Below are positions 34,577-46,390 of a DNA stretch of 64,000 nt, in pieces. A program made the translations under genes and the position numbers. The DNA is from Undaria pinnatifida (Eukaryota > Sar > Phaeophyceae > Laminariales > Alariaceae): NCBI GenBank assembly GCA_012845835.1, contig JABAKD010000036.1, positions 1,698,501 to 1,762,500 of the forward strand. The letters run 5' to 3'. Below the pieces are notes generated by a model. That model ran no database searches. It saw only the letters and a list, made by a program, of their open reading frames with translations, and was not told the DNA's origin. Numbering within the stretch: position 1 is the first letter of the stretch; each line of letters begins with the position of its first letter.

Positions 34577-34996
34577 TGTTGGTAAACTCGTGGCTTCTGG
34601 GGAAAATATGTTGTATTGTTGAGCAATTGCCCTTCTGAGACAGGTAGGCAAGGTGGAGTGAGCAGGGTGGGGGCGCTCGTGGGCGCACACAACCTCACCC
34701 TCCGTACCACAAACAATACCCCTAACATGACAATAGCCTGATAGTCCGACCCACAGCAACAATGCCTGAACCTTCCTACTGGATAAGTGTCCAACGTACC
34801 ACATACCAATGTACCGACACACACACCTACGGTCCATTGTATAGCTCGTACTTGTGTACAAGTTACCGAGGTACCACAAAGAATATTCCCAGAATATCCA
34901 GCATCAACTTACTACAATTGACAATTCAATATTCAAACTATCCAATCAGATGATCTACAGCAGCTTGGCCGATACACACTGCCGCTATCACCAACA
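34577..34996 (-). repeat. 5' LTR of the copia element
   Basis: 420 bp, about five substitutions from the other LTR. Promoter and transcript start should lie here by family rule; I cannot point to specific elements. The sequence immediately inside (34,576 downward on the minus strand, CGCTATAGCGTCAAAGG) is where the primer-binding site should be. It does not look like the common initiator-methionine type. Confidence 0.95.
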
Positions 34997-36640
34997 CCTC
35001 AAGGCTACGGTAAGCGGTTGTACCCTCAGGAAGGTCCACCCATTCGTACTACAGACTAAGCAAAGGCCATTCGCGCGAGGGATTAAGGATCACGGTACAT
35101 GCGCTCACACTGTGACGGCAGGACGACAACATTCGTGCGTAACTCTCCACGTCGCTGTATGAGCAGCGGCTGTGGTGTCACATGGGTTCCTTTAGAACTG
35201 TAGCACGTTTCGTGGGACAAGGCACTTGAGTTCAGTGAAATACAATTCTTGCAGTGCTTGAAGGGTGAATTGACCCCTTCAGAACGGCACCCAGGTTTTC
35301 GGGCCAATGCGGTTGGAATCATTTTGGGGTACATCTGTCAGTGGTCTAAAGGCCATGACTCAATTAGCGCTGTAGCAGGCGTTTATGGATAATCAACTTG
35401 GGATTAGTGTGCGATAATGTATACCCTATTAGGACTGTCACACGTGTTTCTGGGAAATTACTTGAATTCAGTGTGATGTTCGTTTTCGCAGTGGGATAAG
35501 GGGTAAACTCCTTTCTATCAAAGCATACTCTTAACGGTTTTGGAAGTGGTAACGGCGTGCTTCCTCGGAAGAAACAGCACGATGAACCAATCCATCCTTC
35601 GCGATTGTATCGGCATTTGACCCGCCGATCTGCCTGCCAAGCAGTAGCACCTTGGGTTACTGTGACCTACCAGGTACTCGCTACAGGCGGTTACGTTACC
35701 AACCAGCGACCCGATAAGCTATTGACTGTTTCTGGGAAGCAAGTTAGCCATCCTTAATACGACCCCTCGATGCAGGTGACATGCTGTCGCCTACTCACCT
35801 ACAGACGACTATGCCACCGATCAACGACTCGACAAGCTACTGGGTGCTGCTGGCTAGCGAGGTAAATATCCCTAATAGGACGAGTCCTGAGCTGTTGGCT
35901 AAGGCTGGGTAGGAATGTGGCCATCCTGAATAGAGTCATTGCAGCAGGCAGCGGTAGGGAGGTCACTTGAAGGGCCACTTTTTCCATCGTCAAGAGAGCC
36001 ACTCGCGCGAGTGGCTAGCTATGGGGTTTTCGGTTTCGCAGTAGGCACCACCATGAAATTGAATTCAACGCTGTGCCAGGACGATGGTTCCAGTCCGTTA
36101 TTGAGTGATGCACTGAGCCATTCGCGCGAGTGGCCTACACTCGGTAGAGAAGATAGGGACATCCCCCAAAGTTAGCCTTGGTCTAAGCCCTGAGGCACGA
36201 CAGGTTGGGCGAGTCCCGCACATCGGGAACTTTCCAAGTACACCGTAGAGATGTGGGAGGGGTGATGCATGGTGGGTATTTAATCTCAGGCCCCGGACAA
36301 TGTGGGAAGAGGTGCCGAGCTATTGGGTTATGATGGTAGACTTTGTACTTTTTCCCGATCATAGCCCATACGGTGCCGAGATAAAACAGTTTGGGAAATA
36401 ATGCGAGTGGAAGTGGGTGGGTGTATCAGTGAGAGCACAAGATAAATTCGCTACCACACTACCCGTGAGAGGGGCGTCGGGTAGCAAGATGTCGATACTG
36501 CTGTAGTGGGGTGGGCTGGCAGGGTAGTGGAATTGAAACGGAGAGCCAGTTGCCAAGTCAACCCCTTTAGAGCTTGCAACCACGTTTTCAGGGACGAAGC
36601 ACTGGGCATTGGCGTGCGGGGAATTCGATGTCCGACAAGG
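34997..36640 (+). repeat. Diverged satellite flank, right of the copia element
   Basis: It continues the interrupted left flank. A recognisable decayed unit lies at about 35,107-35,210 ('ctgtgacggcaggacgaca', 'cgtaactctccacg', 'gagcagcggctgtggtgtcaca', 'cctttagaactgtagcacg'). A further piece, 'cccctttagagcttgcaac', is at about 36,560. CG-palindromes of the type CCACTCGCGCGAGTGG occur at about 35,999-36,018 and 36,118-36,135. No gene is recognised. Confidence 0.55.
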
Positions 36641-37574
36641 TTAAAGGCTGCCCCGTGGAGCCTGTCCTGTAAATAGGTGGTACTATCTTGGCGAGCTGGT
36701 GATATAGCTACCCTACAAATAGATGTGAACATGTTGGCGAGAGATCGGATTGGGTTCATTCCACGGAAAACCTGTCTTTTCTCACGTTTGGCTGGGGGCA
36801 GCGAGTATCGCTAGTTTTGTTTAATCTTGAAGCATTCCGCCAGCCAGCATGATAACGCGAAGAGGAAGCCGGGGAGGATGGCGTTCGTACGAACGGTAGG
36901 ACTGCATTGTGAAGCGTTCTCCGTAGATGAGCAACAAAGGAGACAAAAATGAAGTCAGTTCCATAATGAACTACAGAACGTGCCATGCCAATACTCCAAT
37001 AGGTGTTCGGGAATATTGGTGATGCCTCACGGTGAGGCATCACCGCATTCCATCAGTTATTTGGTGTTTTTTAGAGTACGATACTTGGTTCTTTCTGAGT
37101 GATGTTGAGACAAGAATAACAGGAGACAAACTATATGCCGCGAGACACGGAGGGAGCGATCTACCCAGCACCGACAACGTGCGTCCTCACCGGGACGCCT
37201 CTTTACAATTGGCCTATTAATATTCGGTGATGTACGCGCAAACGGATACCACAGGGTCTTCTCAAGTCGCTTGTTTTCCGGGAACGCGCGGCGCCTTGAA
37301 GTATATAAGTATCCTAACAGAGAAGGACGGCGATTCCTTCGCCGAAAAAGGCAGAAAACGTTTTCAGAGCATGTCTGTGACCCAAGCGTATTGGAATTCA
37401 CGAGCAGGAGAACCGAAGAACCCTTAGGAGCACGTACAGCGCCACGCCGTAGTTTCGGCCAGGAGCTGTACGTATGTGTGCGTATTTGTTCGGTGAAGTT
37501 TCAAATCGACGCGTGAGATCGACCGTTCGTATTAGTATAGTTGGCCATATTTGGAAAAAAAACAGTGGTGCAGT
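36641..37574. other. Gene-free stretch with one palindrome
   Basis: A perfect 13-bp stem with a 1-base centre, GGTGATGCCTCAC/GTGAGGCATCACC, lies at 37,018-37,044. No gene is seen. Confidence 0.5.
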
Positions 37575-37766
37575 GTTGCGGCAGCGGATAGACCTGACCT
37601 AGGTTGTTGCTCACCTGTTGCCGTGGAGTTCGATTGCTGGACATGTTGGCCCAGCAGCTCTCTGAAGCTCGTTGCGGCAGCGGATAGAGCTGACCTAGGT
37701 TGTTGCTCACCTGTTGCCGTGGAGTTCGATTGCTGGACATGTTGGCCCAGCAGCTCTCTGAAGCTC
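37575..37766 (+). repeat. 96-bp tandem duplication
   Basis: Two head-to-tail copies of a 96-bp unit start with 'ttgcggcagcggataga' (37,576 and 37,672) and differ at very few positions. The length is a multiple of three and an 80-codon frame is open through both. Its composition is cysteine/tryptophan-rich and has no recognised domain. Confidence 0.9.
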
Positions 37767-37769
37767 GCT

Positions 37770-38600
37770 CTCAGTTGCCAGCTGAGCTCATGATTGCCTG
37801 GATTCCATATTTCCAGCGTTATAACCAATACCAAAGCCTCACAAAACACAGGGATTGATACGTTTAGTAAGCGGACAGCGGTTTGGCCCCTTAGCTCATA
37901 CCTGGTACCTAATAGTGCTATAGTATTTATAGTTTCCTGTTAGTTTCTTCCTTTACAGTTTGCTTCTTTTCATGAAGGGTGTTGAGAAATAAACACCAGG
38001 TGTATCCAGGCAGTGCAATTGTCAATGTTCCCTGTCCCCTCCGGTAGGCGTTAAGGTCTCGCAGATGAGTCCACCTGCGTGATGACCCGCCCACCCCACG
38101 CCCACAGGGTGAACCTCCACTAGACTAGTCTGCACCCAATACGTCGCAACTGTACCGCCATGACCTATAACACCTTCCCGTTCCCACGCTTGGCCGCCGC
38201 AACAGCAGTGCCAAGGAAATGTTTTGGCGTGCTGTTCCTGAGTGTACCGATTCAAGGCTTAGTTTGGACGGTCGAACGAGGAGAATGCAACTTTTAGCAC
38301 CAAGATGCATGCACGATGCAAGTTGAAAAAGTTACAGGCGGGAGCGAACACACTAGCATCGAATGGTCTGGTAATGGATGACGTAGGGGTAGTTTGAGTA
38401 TAATGCTGTATATCCAATCGAACCAAGTGCCGTTAAATTTAGAACAACAATGATGCGAGGTTTTGCTGCTAATATCGTTGTTCTTATTATTAGGAAAACA
38501 TGAAACAAACAAGAAGCGGTACACGTGTTCTCAAGTTTGTAAAGCTGAGTCTCTACTTTGGTAAAGCCAGACTTGTCTGTCTATCTGTCTGTCTGTCCGC
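37770..38600. other. Gene-free stretch
   Basis: Nothing is recognised apart from a TACCTGGTAC site at 37,899. Confidence 0.4.
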
Positions 38601-38815
38601 ATGCCTTATATACCAGACCATGCCGTACCACACCATCTCAACACCATACACAGAAATACCGTACCACATACCAGACCATACCGGAACCCTGCCATACCAT
38701 ACCGTACTACCGTAAGAAACACCGTATCAAACGCCAGACCATACCATACCATACGCATTCCCTGCAATACCATACCGTACCCATACCCTGTCACGCTATA
38801 CCGTACCATACTAGT
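38600..38815 (+). repeat. Degenerate (CCATA)n microsatellite
   Basis: Imperfect units of the CCATA/CCGTA type run for about 200 bp. A similar shorter tract lies at 48,632-48,690. Confidence 0.8.
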
Positions 38816-39184
38816 AGGTACCCCCACCCATATACCCGTTTTGTGCGATGGGTTGGTTGGTCGAAATGATACCCAAAAAGAAGATTATTTACCAACAAGC
38901 ACTCGTTTGCGATCGACCCGACAAAAGCACAAAAACGCAGGAAGAGGTTAGAGAAAAACTGACCCTACCAATCATACGGGTCGCAGCTTCTGAAGCGGGC
39001 ATTACGAACTCTACCTGAGCGATAGGTTTGTTGGCTGGTACCAAGACGAGATGGGGAGGGATCCGAACAATTCGGACATGTTTTATATACGCACCAGACA
39101 AGCTCAGCCTATCGTGTTGGAGTCGAGCGCCTTACGCCTCGCCTATAGGCGGCAGCCGCTCCCTCGACTACTATATATCATGTA

Positions 39185-39210
39185 TACCAGGTACCAGGTA
39201 CCAGGTACCT
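39185..39210 (+). repeat. Short tandem repeat of ACCAGGT
   Basis: 'taccaggtaccaggtaccag' followed by 'gtacct': three overlapping copies of the TACCAGGTAC motif, which is over-represented in this window. Confidence 0.85.
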
Positions 39211-39571
39211 AATAAATACGCACGTGCCTGGTGTGTGCTCCATCCCAGACCATCATCGTGGGGGCCACGAGATACCTTGTCTACACACGCCGGAGTTATC
39301 AGTACTTCATTATTATATACCGGTTTATCACGTGGTATGAGTACGATGTATTGCCACATTTATTTCTCCTTTTTTCTTCTTAGTTATTATTCGTACCAGA
39401 CCGTAACATACGATGCCGAGGATCAATGCCCGAGTGAGTAGGGTGGACCGTAACTGGACCAAGTCCGGCGGAAGGTTGTTTTCTGATGGCCGGGGTTTTT
39501 GTTAGTGGGTGAGCTTGCGCAAATCCCACACCACCAGGAATAACGACGTTGCGGGTGGCTATCCCCACCGC

Positions 39572-39592
39572 ACCTGATCCCCAGGGATCAGG
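39572..39592. repeat. Small hairpin (9-bp arms)
   Basis: CCTGATCCC and GGGATCAGG are separated by two bases. It is isolated, with no associated gene. Confidence 0.6.
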
Positions 39593-39744
39593 TCGGGTCG
39601 TAATACTCCCGCATCCGTATACAACGGCAGCTTGCCCTGCTGGGGTAGTGACGGTGATCGCCGGTAGGGACAGCTCGCGCTGTCGCTACACGAGAACTGA
39701 AGGATATGCCAGCTAGCGCCAGAATGCGACTACATTTGAGTTGA

Positions 39745-39825
39745 ATTGAAACACATGTATGAAAATACGTAGAAGTGTGGTGAGCGTAGGCTTTATTCTC
39801 CTCATCCGCCGGACGATGAAGACAA
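39745..39825 (+). repeat. Dispersed repeat shared with 54,608-54,685
   Basis: 'atgaaaatacgtagaagtgt' followed by 'ggtgagc', then 'ctttattctcctcatccgccgga' and an A-rich tail, are shared in the same orientation with the copy near the left end of the Harbinger element. The trailing A-rich tract is suggestive of a short retroposed element. Confidence 0.6.
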
Positions 39826-40284
39826 CGAGAAAAAAAACCCGATACATACCGTGTACCGAGAATGACTCTCGCGAATAGCAAACGGTTTCGTCTCGGTCGG
39901 AGCCAAAGCCCACCTGCTGGGGTGCCGCCTGTGTCGGTGCCGACTGGTCTATCTCGTCACTCCGACCAACACCCACTGCGTCTTCACAGAAAAAAATGAC
40001 CAAAACCAACTGAGAACAGCGCTTGAACGCATTCCATCGAGGGCCATGACAACACCGGGAATATCACAGCTGAAGCAAGTCGTACATCCGCCAGAAAATA
40101 CAAACGTACGTATCAGGCTCATACTGATACCGGTTATTGAAGACGCGCAGCTGAAACCGACTACACCGCATGCCACCAACATTGGCAACGTCATAGACGA
40201 TTTAGAAACACAAACACAAACAGAACTGCAGCACCAAGTACCTGGCACATCAACTAGCGGTTAGAGTTTTAGTCCATCGGTGAT

Positions 40285-40800
40285 ATTTCGATCTCGATTA
40301 CTTTTCGATATCCATCATTACTTTGTATTTTAAAGGCCCATGTGGCACCCACCTTTCTACTATCCTGCTCTTGTCTGCTCACCAAGCAGCCCCTCTTCTA
40401 ATCGTGCTGCATATCTTATCGGGTTTCCGACACCATTTTTGGATGCCGGTGTTTCGCATCAAAATCGACAATCCTTCACGTGTATCAGTATCATATCGAA
40501 CTCGATTACCTTTCGATGTCCATGTTGGTATCATATATGTAGGCACACGTGGCTCACCTTTTCCAATCTTGCTAACGTCTAGCTCCTTTTTTAATCGTGT
40601 TGCGCATCATATTGAGTTCCCTATATGTGTTTCGATCCATCGTATCAAAAACCGATTTGATTTACGTTTGTTCGTGTCATGCCAGACTTGATCATCGTTT
40701 GATATCCATGGCCAGTACCGGTATGTTCCACTTTCGTGTTTATAGACAAATGTGGCACTGACCTTGCTCCTGTCCCGGCTCATGTTTAGCTCTCTTTTCC
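40285..40800 (+). repeat. Three degenerate tandem units of about 205 bp
   Basis: Units begin around 40,285, 40,495 and 40,690, each with 'tcgattacctttcgatatcc'-like sequence followed by 'atgtggcaccacctt'-like sequence. A single further copy lies at about 45,495-45,600. They are diverged and non-coding. Confidence 0.6.
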
Positions 40801-40887
40801 CTATGGTCCAGCTGACCCCATAGCAGCTCCACTTCCAAACCAGACTGCCCCCCGCAAATACACAATCAGCAAGGAGCATCCAGGCTT

Positions 40888-41010
40888 CCATTTGTTTCGT
40901 TTCGTTTTCTTCCGTTTTGATTCGTTTCGTTTTGCTCCGTTTCGATTCGTTTCGTTCCGTTCCGTTTCGTGTCGTTTCGTTCCGTCGCCGTTTCGTTTTG
41001 TTCCGTGGCG
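40888..41010 (+). repeat. Degenerate (TTCGT)n microsatellite
   Basis: Imperfect TTCGT/TTCCG pentamers run for about 120 bp. A second shorter tract is at about 41,280-41,335. Confidence 0.85.
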
Positions 41011-41339
41011 CGTGCTACGATAAATGTAGCACTTTAGGCGGTTACAGTTTCTGGATGACGAGGTTCCTTAACTTGATATAATCGGAACGCTATTCTCGTT
41101 TTGCAAAAAAATAGTTGTATACCTAGGCCAAGGGACTACTCATCGGGTTATACCTTTATTTTTTTTTCTAATTTTCGTGTTTGGGTGAGGTATAGAGTAC
41201 TTTATCAAGTGACCACCGTAACAAAAACTAGGAGCATACCTAACGTACTATAACTAGTACTACTAGCAGCATGCGCCCCGTTTCGGTTCGGTTCACTTCG
41301 TTCCGCTGCGTCGTTTTTTCTCGTTCCGTTCCGTCTGTG

Positions 41340-42390
41340 CCCAACCATATCCACGTAGAATTCATCGCATGGTTTTACAGACACAAACGGAGCTACCTCT
41401 GCTCAATTGATGTCACGAAACCAAGATTTTAGACTAAAGTGCATACCTGTATTTAGACTTATCCACTACTGTAAACAAGTAGTCACAGTCAGTTAAGAGT
41501 TGAACAGTATACACCGCATGCACAGCGCAGTGCAGCACAGTACAGTACAAAGCACAAGATACTACTGTAGAACAGCACACCACCACAACAGAACAACACA
41601 CAAGGCCAACGTACAGTAAGTACACTGCAATACAACACAGCACAACACACAACAAAACAGTTAGGGGTGTCAATAGACACATCTAAAACTCCGCGTACAC
41701 TGATATTTAGGAATTTGGCGCTTTATTCTATACCGCAATATTTGTGTGTGCACTTTGTGCTGTTCAAAACTGAATATGGTGCTTCTTTCACACGCATCAA
41801 GGGTCCAAAACTCGAGGCGAGACGAAGCAAGGTTATTTGCCCCGTCCCGTCCGAGACCCAGAGCAGCGTAGGGCACCAGCTGCCAGGAGTTTGAGACGAG
41901 GCATACACGGCATGGGCCAGAGAACGTCGCCTGCAACAACAACTTCCCGCCACAGTATAAACGCGCGGAAGCCGCGATGGGTCATCATGCTTTGGTTTGC
42001 TTTACGTAGTTACAGGTGGGTTAGCCTGCGGATAGACAGACAATCTAAAAGCGATCGATACCGAGGAATGAACGCACGCAAGGGGGTTGACACAACAGAG
42101 GAATTACTAACTGCTCTGTCCTCCAGCTACTGCTGTGGTGTGCCCTCATCAACTGAAACCAACAGACACACATCTTGCCCGGGCTCGAGAGCAGGGGCGC
42201 CGGTCTGTCTAAGGGCTAATCCAACCGTCGCGGTCGTTCGTTACTCATGGTGCCGCGCTTGAGTCTTCATACGTGCAGCGGCTGTGTGTCCTGTTGGGCT
42301 GTGCTGTGTATGATGGCCATGTGGCTGCAGGTGGGTCTCTCCCAGGCACGAAGAGCAAGTGAAACCGCATCTTTCCTCCCAACAAATCAC
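41340..42390. other. Gene-free stretch
   Basis: A purine/pyrimidine-biased segment with CAGTACA-like words (41,510-41,660) is present. Frames here look compositional, and no gene is recognised. Confidence 0.4.
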
Positions 42391-42392
42391 AC

Positions 42393-42430
42393 AATATCGC
42401 GAAGGTGGGAATTCCCACCTACGCGATATT
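42393..42430. repeat. 38-bp near-perfect palindrome
   Basis: The arms are 19 bp, centred on GAATTC, with a single mismatched pair: AATATCGCG(A)AGGTGGGAA and its complement. The outer core ATATCGCGATAT recurs as a palindrome about 100 bp downstream (42,523-42,537). Confidence 0.9.
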
Positions 42431-42539
42431 TTGGAATGTGCGGACCACGTATGGCGAAAATATCCCAACAGCCCGGAGTCGTCTAAACTCCAGACGCACA
42501 TAATTCGGCTCTAAACGACCAATATCGCGATATTTCCGA

Positions 42540-44514
42540 GTTTTAAATGTGTCCAATGAAAGGCTATTCCACCGCAAGATCATGCCCAAATCTTTTGGAT
42601 CGACCAGGCAAAAACAAAATATCGATGCTACCGGAAGCATGTTTTTTCCCTAAAAGTTTTGGATTGAACACTTGAGCACGTGCAAAACTTCGTTCGAATA
42701 TTCCTTGGGGGCATTAGAGTGAAGTTAGATGCTGAAACTTGGTGGTCATGATGGCATGGGTGAGGTGGCGCCAACAAAAGAAAAGCTTTACACCGAACGT
42801 CAAATAGAGTGAGAAATTTCCGAAAATGTGCTGTGTTATATGCCTTGTCTCCCCTGGTCAGAGCTGCCTCGGTTAATGCAAGATTCTGATTGTTGATTCA
42901 CCCCTTTGGGCTATGCACTATCGATCGCATCAAATCGCACCGGAATCGGCATTAATTACCCATGAAAAAACACGAGCCAAAACAGGTCACTTTCGGAGTA
43001 AAACTACAATACGTCAGAGTATTAACAAATTAATAAAAGTAAAAATGTTTTGGCGGCATGTGGTCTGCGATGTCCCATGGGTCCACAACAAGACAACAAG
43101 ATCGATGGTTCTTTGTTCTTTAAACACGTGGTATATCATACCTTTCTGTTCGGACATATAAGGATCGTGTGTTTTGATATCAACATTTTACACGGTCCAT
43201 ACATTTTCGGGCAGATTGTTATAGTATCATGTACTATGTACAGGTACTGCTATTAGTTCAGGGTAACGAAGCCAAGGTTGGAAAGCATACCCACCCGGCA
43301 CCATAGGAGTCGTACGCAGCAGACATGGCTGCTTGCTGCTGCAGCTAGTCGCCGGGCATGGACTGCATAGACTGCGGCAGATATACCGTCGTCGGTCGAG
43401 GGCTATCGCTGCTGACCAGTGCCTACCGCGGGATGCTAATGTTGCTGGCGGGAGCACGCGGGGTGTTGCTCTGCTACTGCTGCAAGCTGTGCCGATCTAC
43501 GATGTATATATAGTATCGTTAAATGCTACCGATACACAGCCCTACCGAAATGTATTCCCCGGTCAATGTCCACGCCGTTTGTTCCATTCACACCATGAAC
43601 ATTTGCACACGTTTTTTATGTGCCGTTGGCAAGACCTCAACTGCCGGGGGGGGGGGGGGGTGCCCTCATTTTCGACAGTTAAAACTTTACGGAAAATATG
43701 GACCACTTTAGACAAAAACGAAACGGCGGAAACAAAAACAACCAGAGGTAAGGCCTCGGGATGGGCATGTAGAATGCGTGTGCAACCTTTCAGCGTCCAC
43801 CTCTCGAAAAAAGGCGTGAACAATTGGCATTTTGTGCGCATCAAATGAGTACATTACGTTTTTTGCGTCAAATTACTGGGTTTTAGTCTAGGATCCAGTT
43901 TTTCGCTAGATTCTGCTTAATGCTGAACATAGGCAGGTCAGACCTTCGATCTTTTGCGCGAAAAATTGTAAAGACATGTCTTGGAGTACTTCCAACCGGG
44001 TCTCGTGCAAAATGCGGCCCAGTTCGTTTTTTCGCCCCCGCTTGGAGAAAGCCTGAACATTAAAGAATTTCTTGAAGGCTTGTCATTGGTCGATACGAGT
44101 TTCTATCCTAGAGACAGCCCGAGGCCGTTAAACAAAACTGGCCAAGTGACCCTTTTCCACTGGTCATGGGGGGGGTGTACTCAGTTTGTGCATGGCCGTA
44201 GTCGTATGACCATAGACCCTCGATTCCCTACTATGCCGGGACGGAGCACGTCGGGGTTTTCACCAACCAGGCAGACATTGCTTGCACCAAGCGCGAAGCG
44301 CTGTGAGGTGTTCAGCGAGTCGCATGAGGGGTGAACTGCAGCCTTCCAAGAACCGCTCGTAAGAAGGGCTTCGGCACCTTGTGCCTACTTTCTTGCTTAT
44401 GGGTGACAGCGCCAAGGTTACTTTGTTTTCTGCTGTGACCACTCCAGGTACAGCAATGGGTATTACTATGTAACTGCCTCGTGGATGCCTTACCATATCC
44501 ACACTACGTGATGC
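42540..44514. other. Gene-poor stretch
   Basis: A 117-codon frame at 43,981-44,334 has balanced composition but no recognised domain and no ATG support. A poly-G run lies near 43,650. Nothing else is supported. Confidence 0.35.
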
Positions 44515-45480
44515 GATCATTCTCCACGTGCCGAGTTAGGGTTCTCCACCCACGGTCCTTGCCCCGCTTACATGGTCCACCATTTTCCGCTACCCAGCAG
44601 AAGAAGCAAACATGCGAACCCGTGAAGGTCTGCTTCCAAAAGCGAACGCAAAAGGTGCCGGAATGCCTTGATTCGGATCTAGAAGAGGGGCCGGAAGGCA
44701 GCGATCTGGACCCGGAACGGGTGGCGGAAGACCTTGGTCTGGACCTAGCACAGGTGGCGAACGACTTTGGTCTGGACCTAGCATAGGTGGCGGAAGTCCT
44801 TAATCTGGACCTCGAAGAGCAGCCGGGCGAGAGTGACCTGGATCTGGAAGGGGTGGCAGAACAACTTCGTCTGGACCTTTTCCAGGTCCAGACCAAGGTC
44901 TTCCGCCATCCGTTCTAGGCCCAGATCACTGTTGCCCAGCTCCTCCTCTAGGTCCATACCAAGGTCTTCCACCACCTGTGCTATGCCCAGAACAAGGTCG
45001 TTCGCCGCCTGCGCTACGTCCAGAACAAGGTCGTCCGCCACCTGTTCTAGGTCAAGATCGCTGTCGTCCGGTCCCTCTTCTAGGTCCGAATCGAGGTCTT
45101 CCGCTAATCCTTGCGTTCGCGTTTGGAAGCGGACCTTCACGGGTTCGCTGATCTAGCCCTAGAACAGGTGGCGGAAGACTTTGGTCTGGATCTAGATCAG
45201 GTACCCCAATCGCAAGCGGGTGCAGTATTGTCCAAGGCGTAGCCTAGGTTCGACACATTGAGATCGTTGCTAAGTTGGAAGTAGGCACAGGATGTTATGA
45301 AATCGTGCGTTTGTTTCCTGTCCGGGCTTCGCTTGCTTTTATTTGCGCAGAAGGGAGGTTGACTTCGTGCATAAGTTTGCTTTGGGCCGATTTCCCCGAT
45401 TTTGTTCTTTCTGGGGATACGTGTGAGTGATCGGCGTTGACAATCATGCTGTACATTGTCAGATGGCAGATGGAATTACA
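44515..45480. repeat. Dispersed acidic-repeat element, copy 2, with internal inversion
   Basis: The plus strand is collinear with copy 1 from 44,520 to about 44,880 and again from about 45,150 to 45,480. The segment of about 250 bp between them is inverted. The same acidic repeat reads on the minus strand as a 120-codon frame (44,778-45,140) that begins with the same VRFQ-x-RTQ motif. A short palindrome (CTGGACC...GGTCCAG) marks the turning point at about 44,873-44,893. The plus-strand frame is interrupted by TAG at about 44,782, so copy 2 no longer encodes the full protein. Confidence 0.65.
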
Positions 45481-45827
45481 ATAGAATAGTACTTCACGTT
45501 TATCGGTCTCATATCGAAATCGATTGCCTTTCGATATTCATGTTGGTATCATCGCTATACGCACATGTGGCAGCCACCTTGCTAATATGCCGAACTAACA
45601 TCACGTGTGAATGCTCCCGCGTGCAAGCGGGGCAGTTCGCCCTACTCTCAAAACAGTACATTTTCAACTCTCCGCTCTACCTCTCGCCACCCGGCCCCTA
45701 GCGACCGCACGCCCGGGCCACGCCCGCCCCACACATCAGCCCTCGGTGTGCCCGGCAACACAACAGCCGATGAGTCCCAACTCCGCGAGCGGGGGGGATA
45801 AAAAGCCTTTCCCGGGGACGGCTGGCG

Positions 45828-46390
45828 CTCTCCCCTGGAAGGTGGAGAATCGTAAGGAAGTGCAAATCCCACCCAGCTCCTGGCGTATTACAGGTGTACT
45901 GCTGTGGTCCGTACTGTGCTGTCGTTGTGGATTGGTCGGTACGTACTGCTTTTCTTTTTTTCTTTTTTTTTGATCCTCCTGGGGATCCGGGTAAAAAAAG
46001 CTTAAGCTCCATACACTTTCGTTTGTGTACCAGTTTTCGTCCATCTGCAGAACGCAGACTTTGTGTCAACTTCCCCCCTCCGGTTTAGTCAACACTATGA
46101 ACTTGCCGGCCTTCTTTGGCTGATCCCTATACGGTTCAACCTAGAAGGTGAGATGCTCCATTACTGTTACACTGCTGTGGTGGTGGGTTCGTCGGTGGGT
46201 GGGTGGTGGGTGTTGGGTGCTTGGTGGGTGACGGCTCGCGCTCTCCCCCGGAAGGTGGAGTATCGTAAGGAAGTGCAAATAAATCCCACCCAGCCCCTGG
46301 CGTACCACAGGTGTACCGCTGTGGTCCGTGCTGCCGTACTGGTGTGCTGCCGTTGTGGATTGGACGGTACGTACTGCTCCACTGCTGTTG
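45828..46390 (+). repeat. Direct duplication (about 140 bp, about 405 bp apart)
   Basis: 'gcgctctcccctggaaggtg' through 'cgtaaggaagtgcaaat', 'acaggtgtactgctgtggtc' and 'ggtacgtactgc' occurs at about 45,828-45,952. It occurs again at about 46,230-46,378 with insertions. The sequence between has a GTGGG-rich tract that also recurs at 46,415-46,460. Confidence 0.75.

Larger units (their letters stand above)
28763..34996 (-). mobile_element. Complete Ty1/copia LTR retrotransposon (6,234 bp)
   Basis: Two 420-bp direct LTRs (28,763-29,182 and 34,577-34,996) begin TGTTGGT and end ACCAACA. They are flanked by the 5-bp target duplication CCTCA (28,758-28,762 and 34,997-35,001). The LTRs differ at about five positions (roughly 1.2%), implying a young insertion. 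The internal region is read on the minus strand: gag, then pol in the order protease, integrase, reverse transcriptase, RNase H, which defines Ty1/copia. A purine-rich tract (CCCCTAGGGAGGG on the minus strand) abuts the 3' LTR at 29,183-29,195. Pol carries several stops and frameshifts, so this copy is not autonomous now. It sits inside the diverged part of the satellite domain. Confidence 0.97.
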
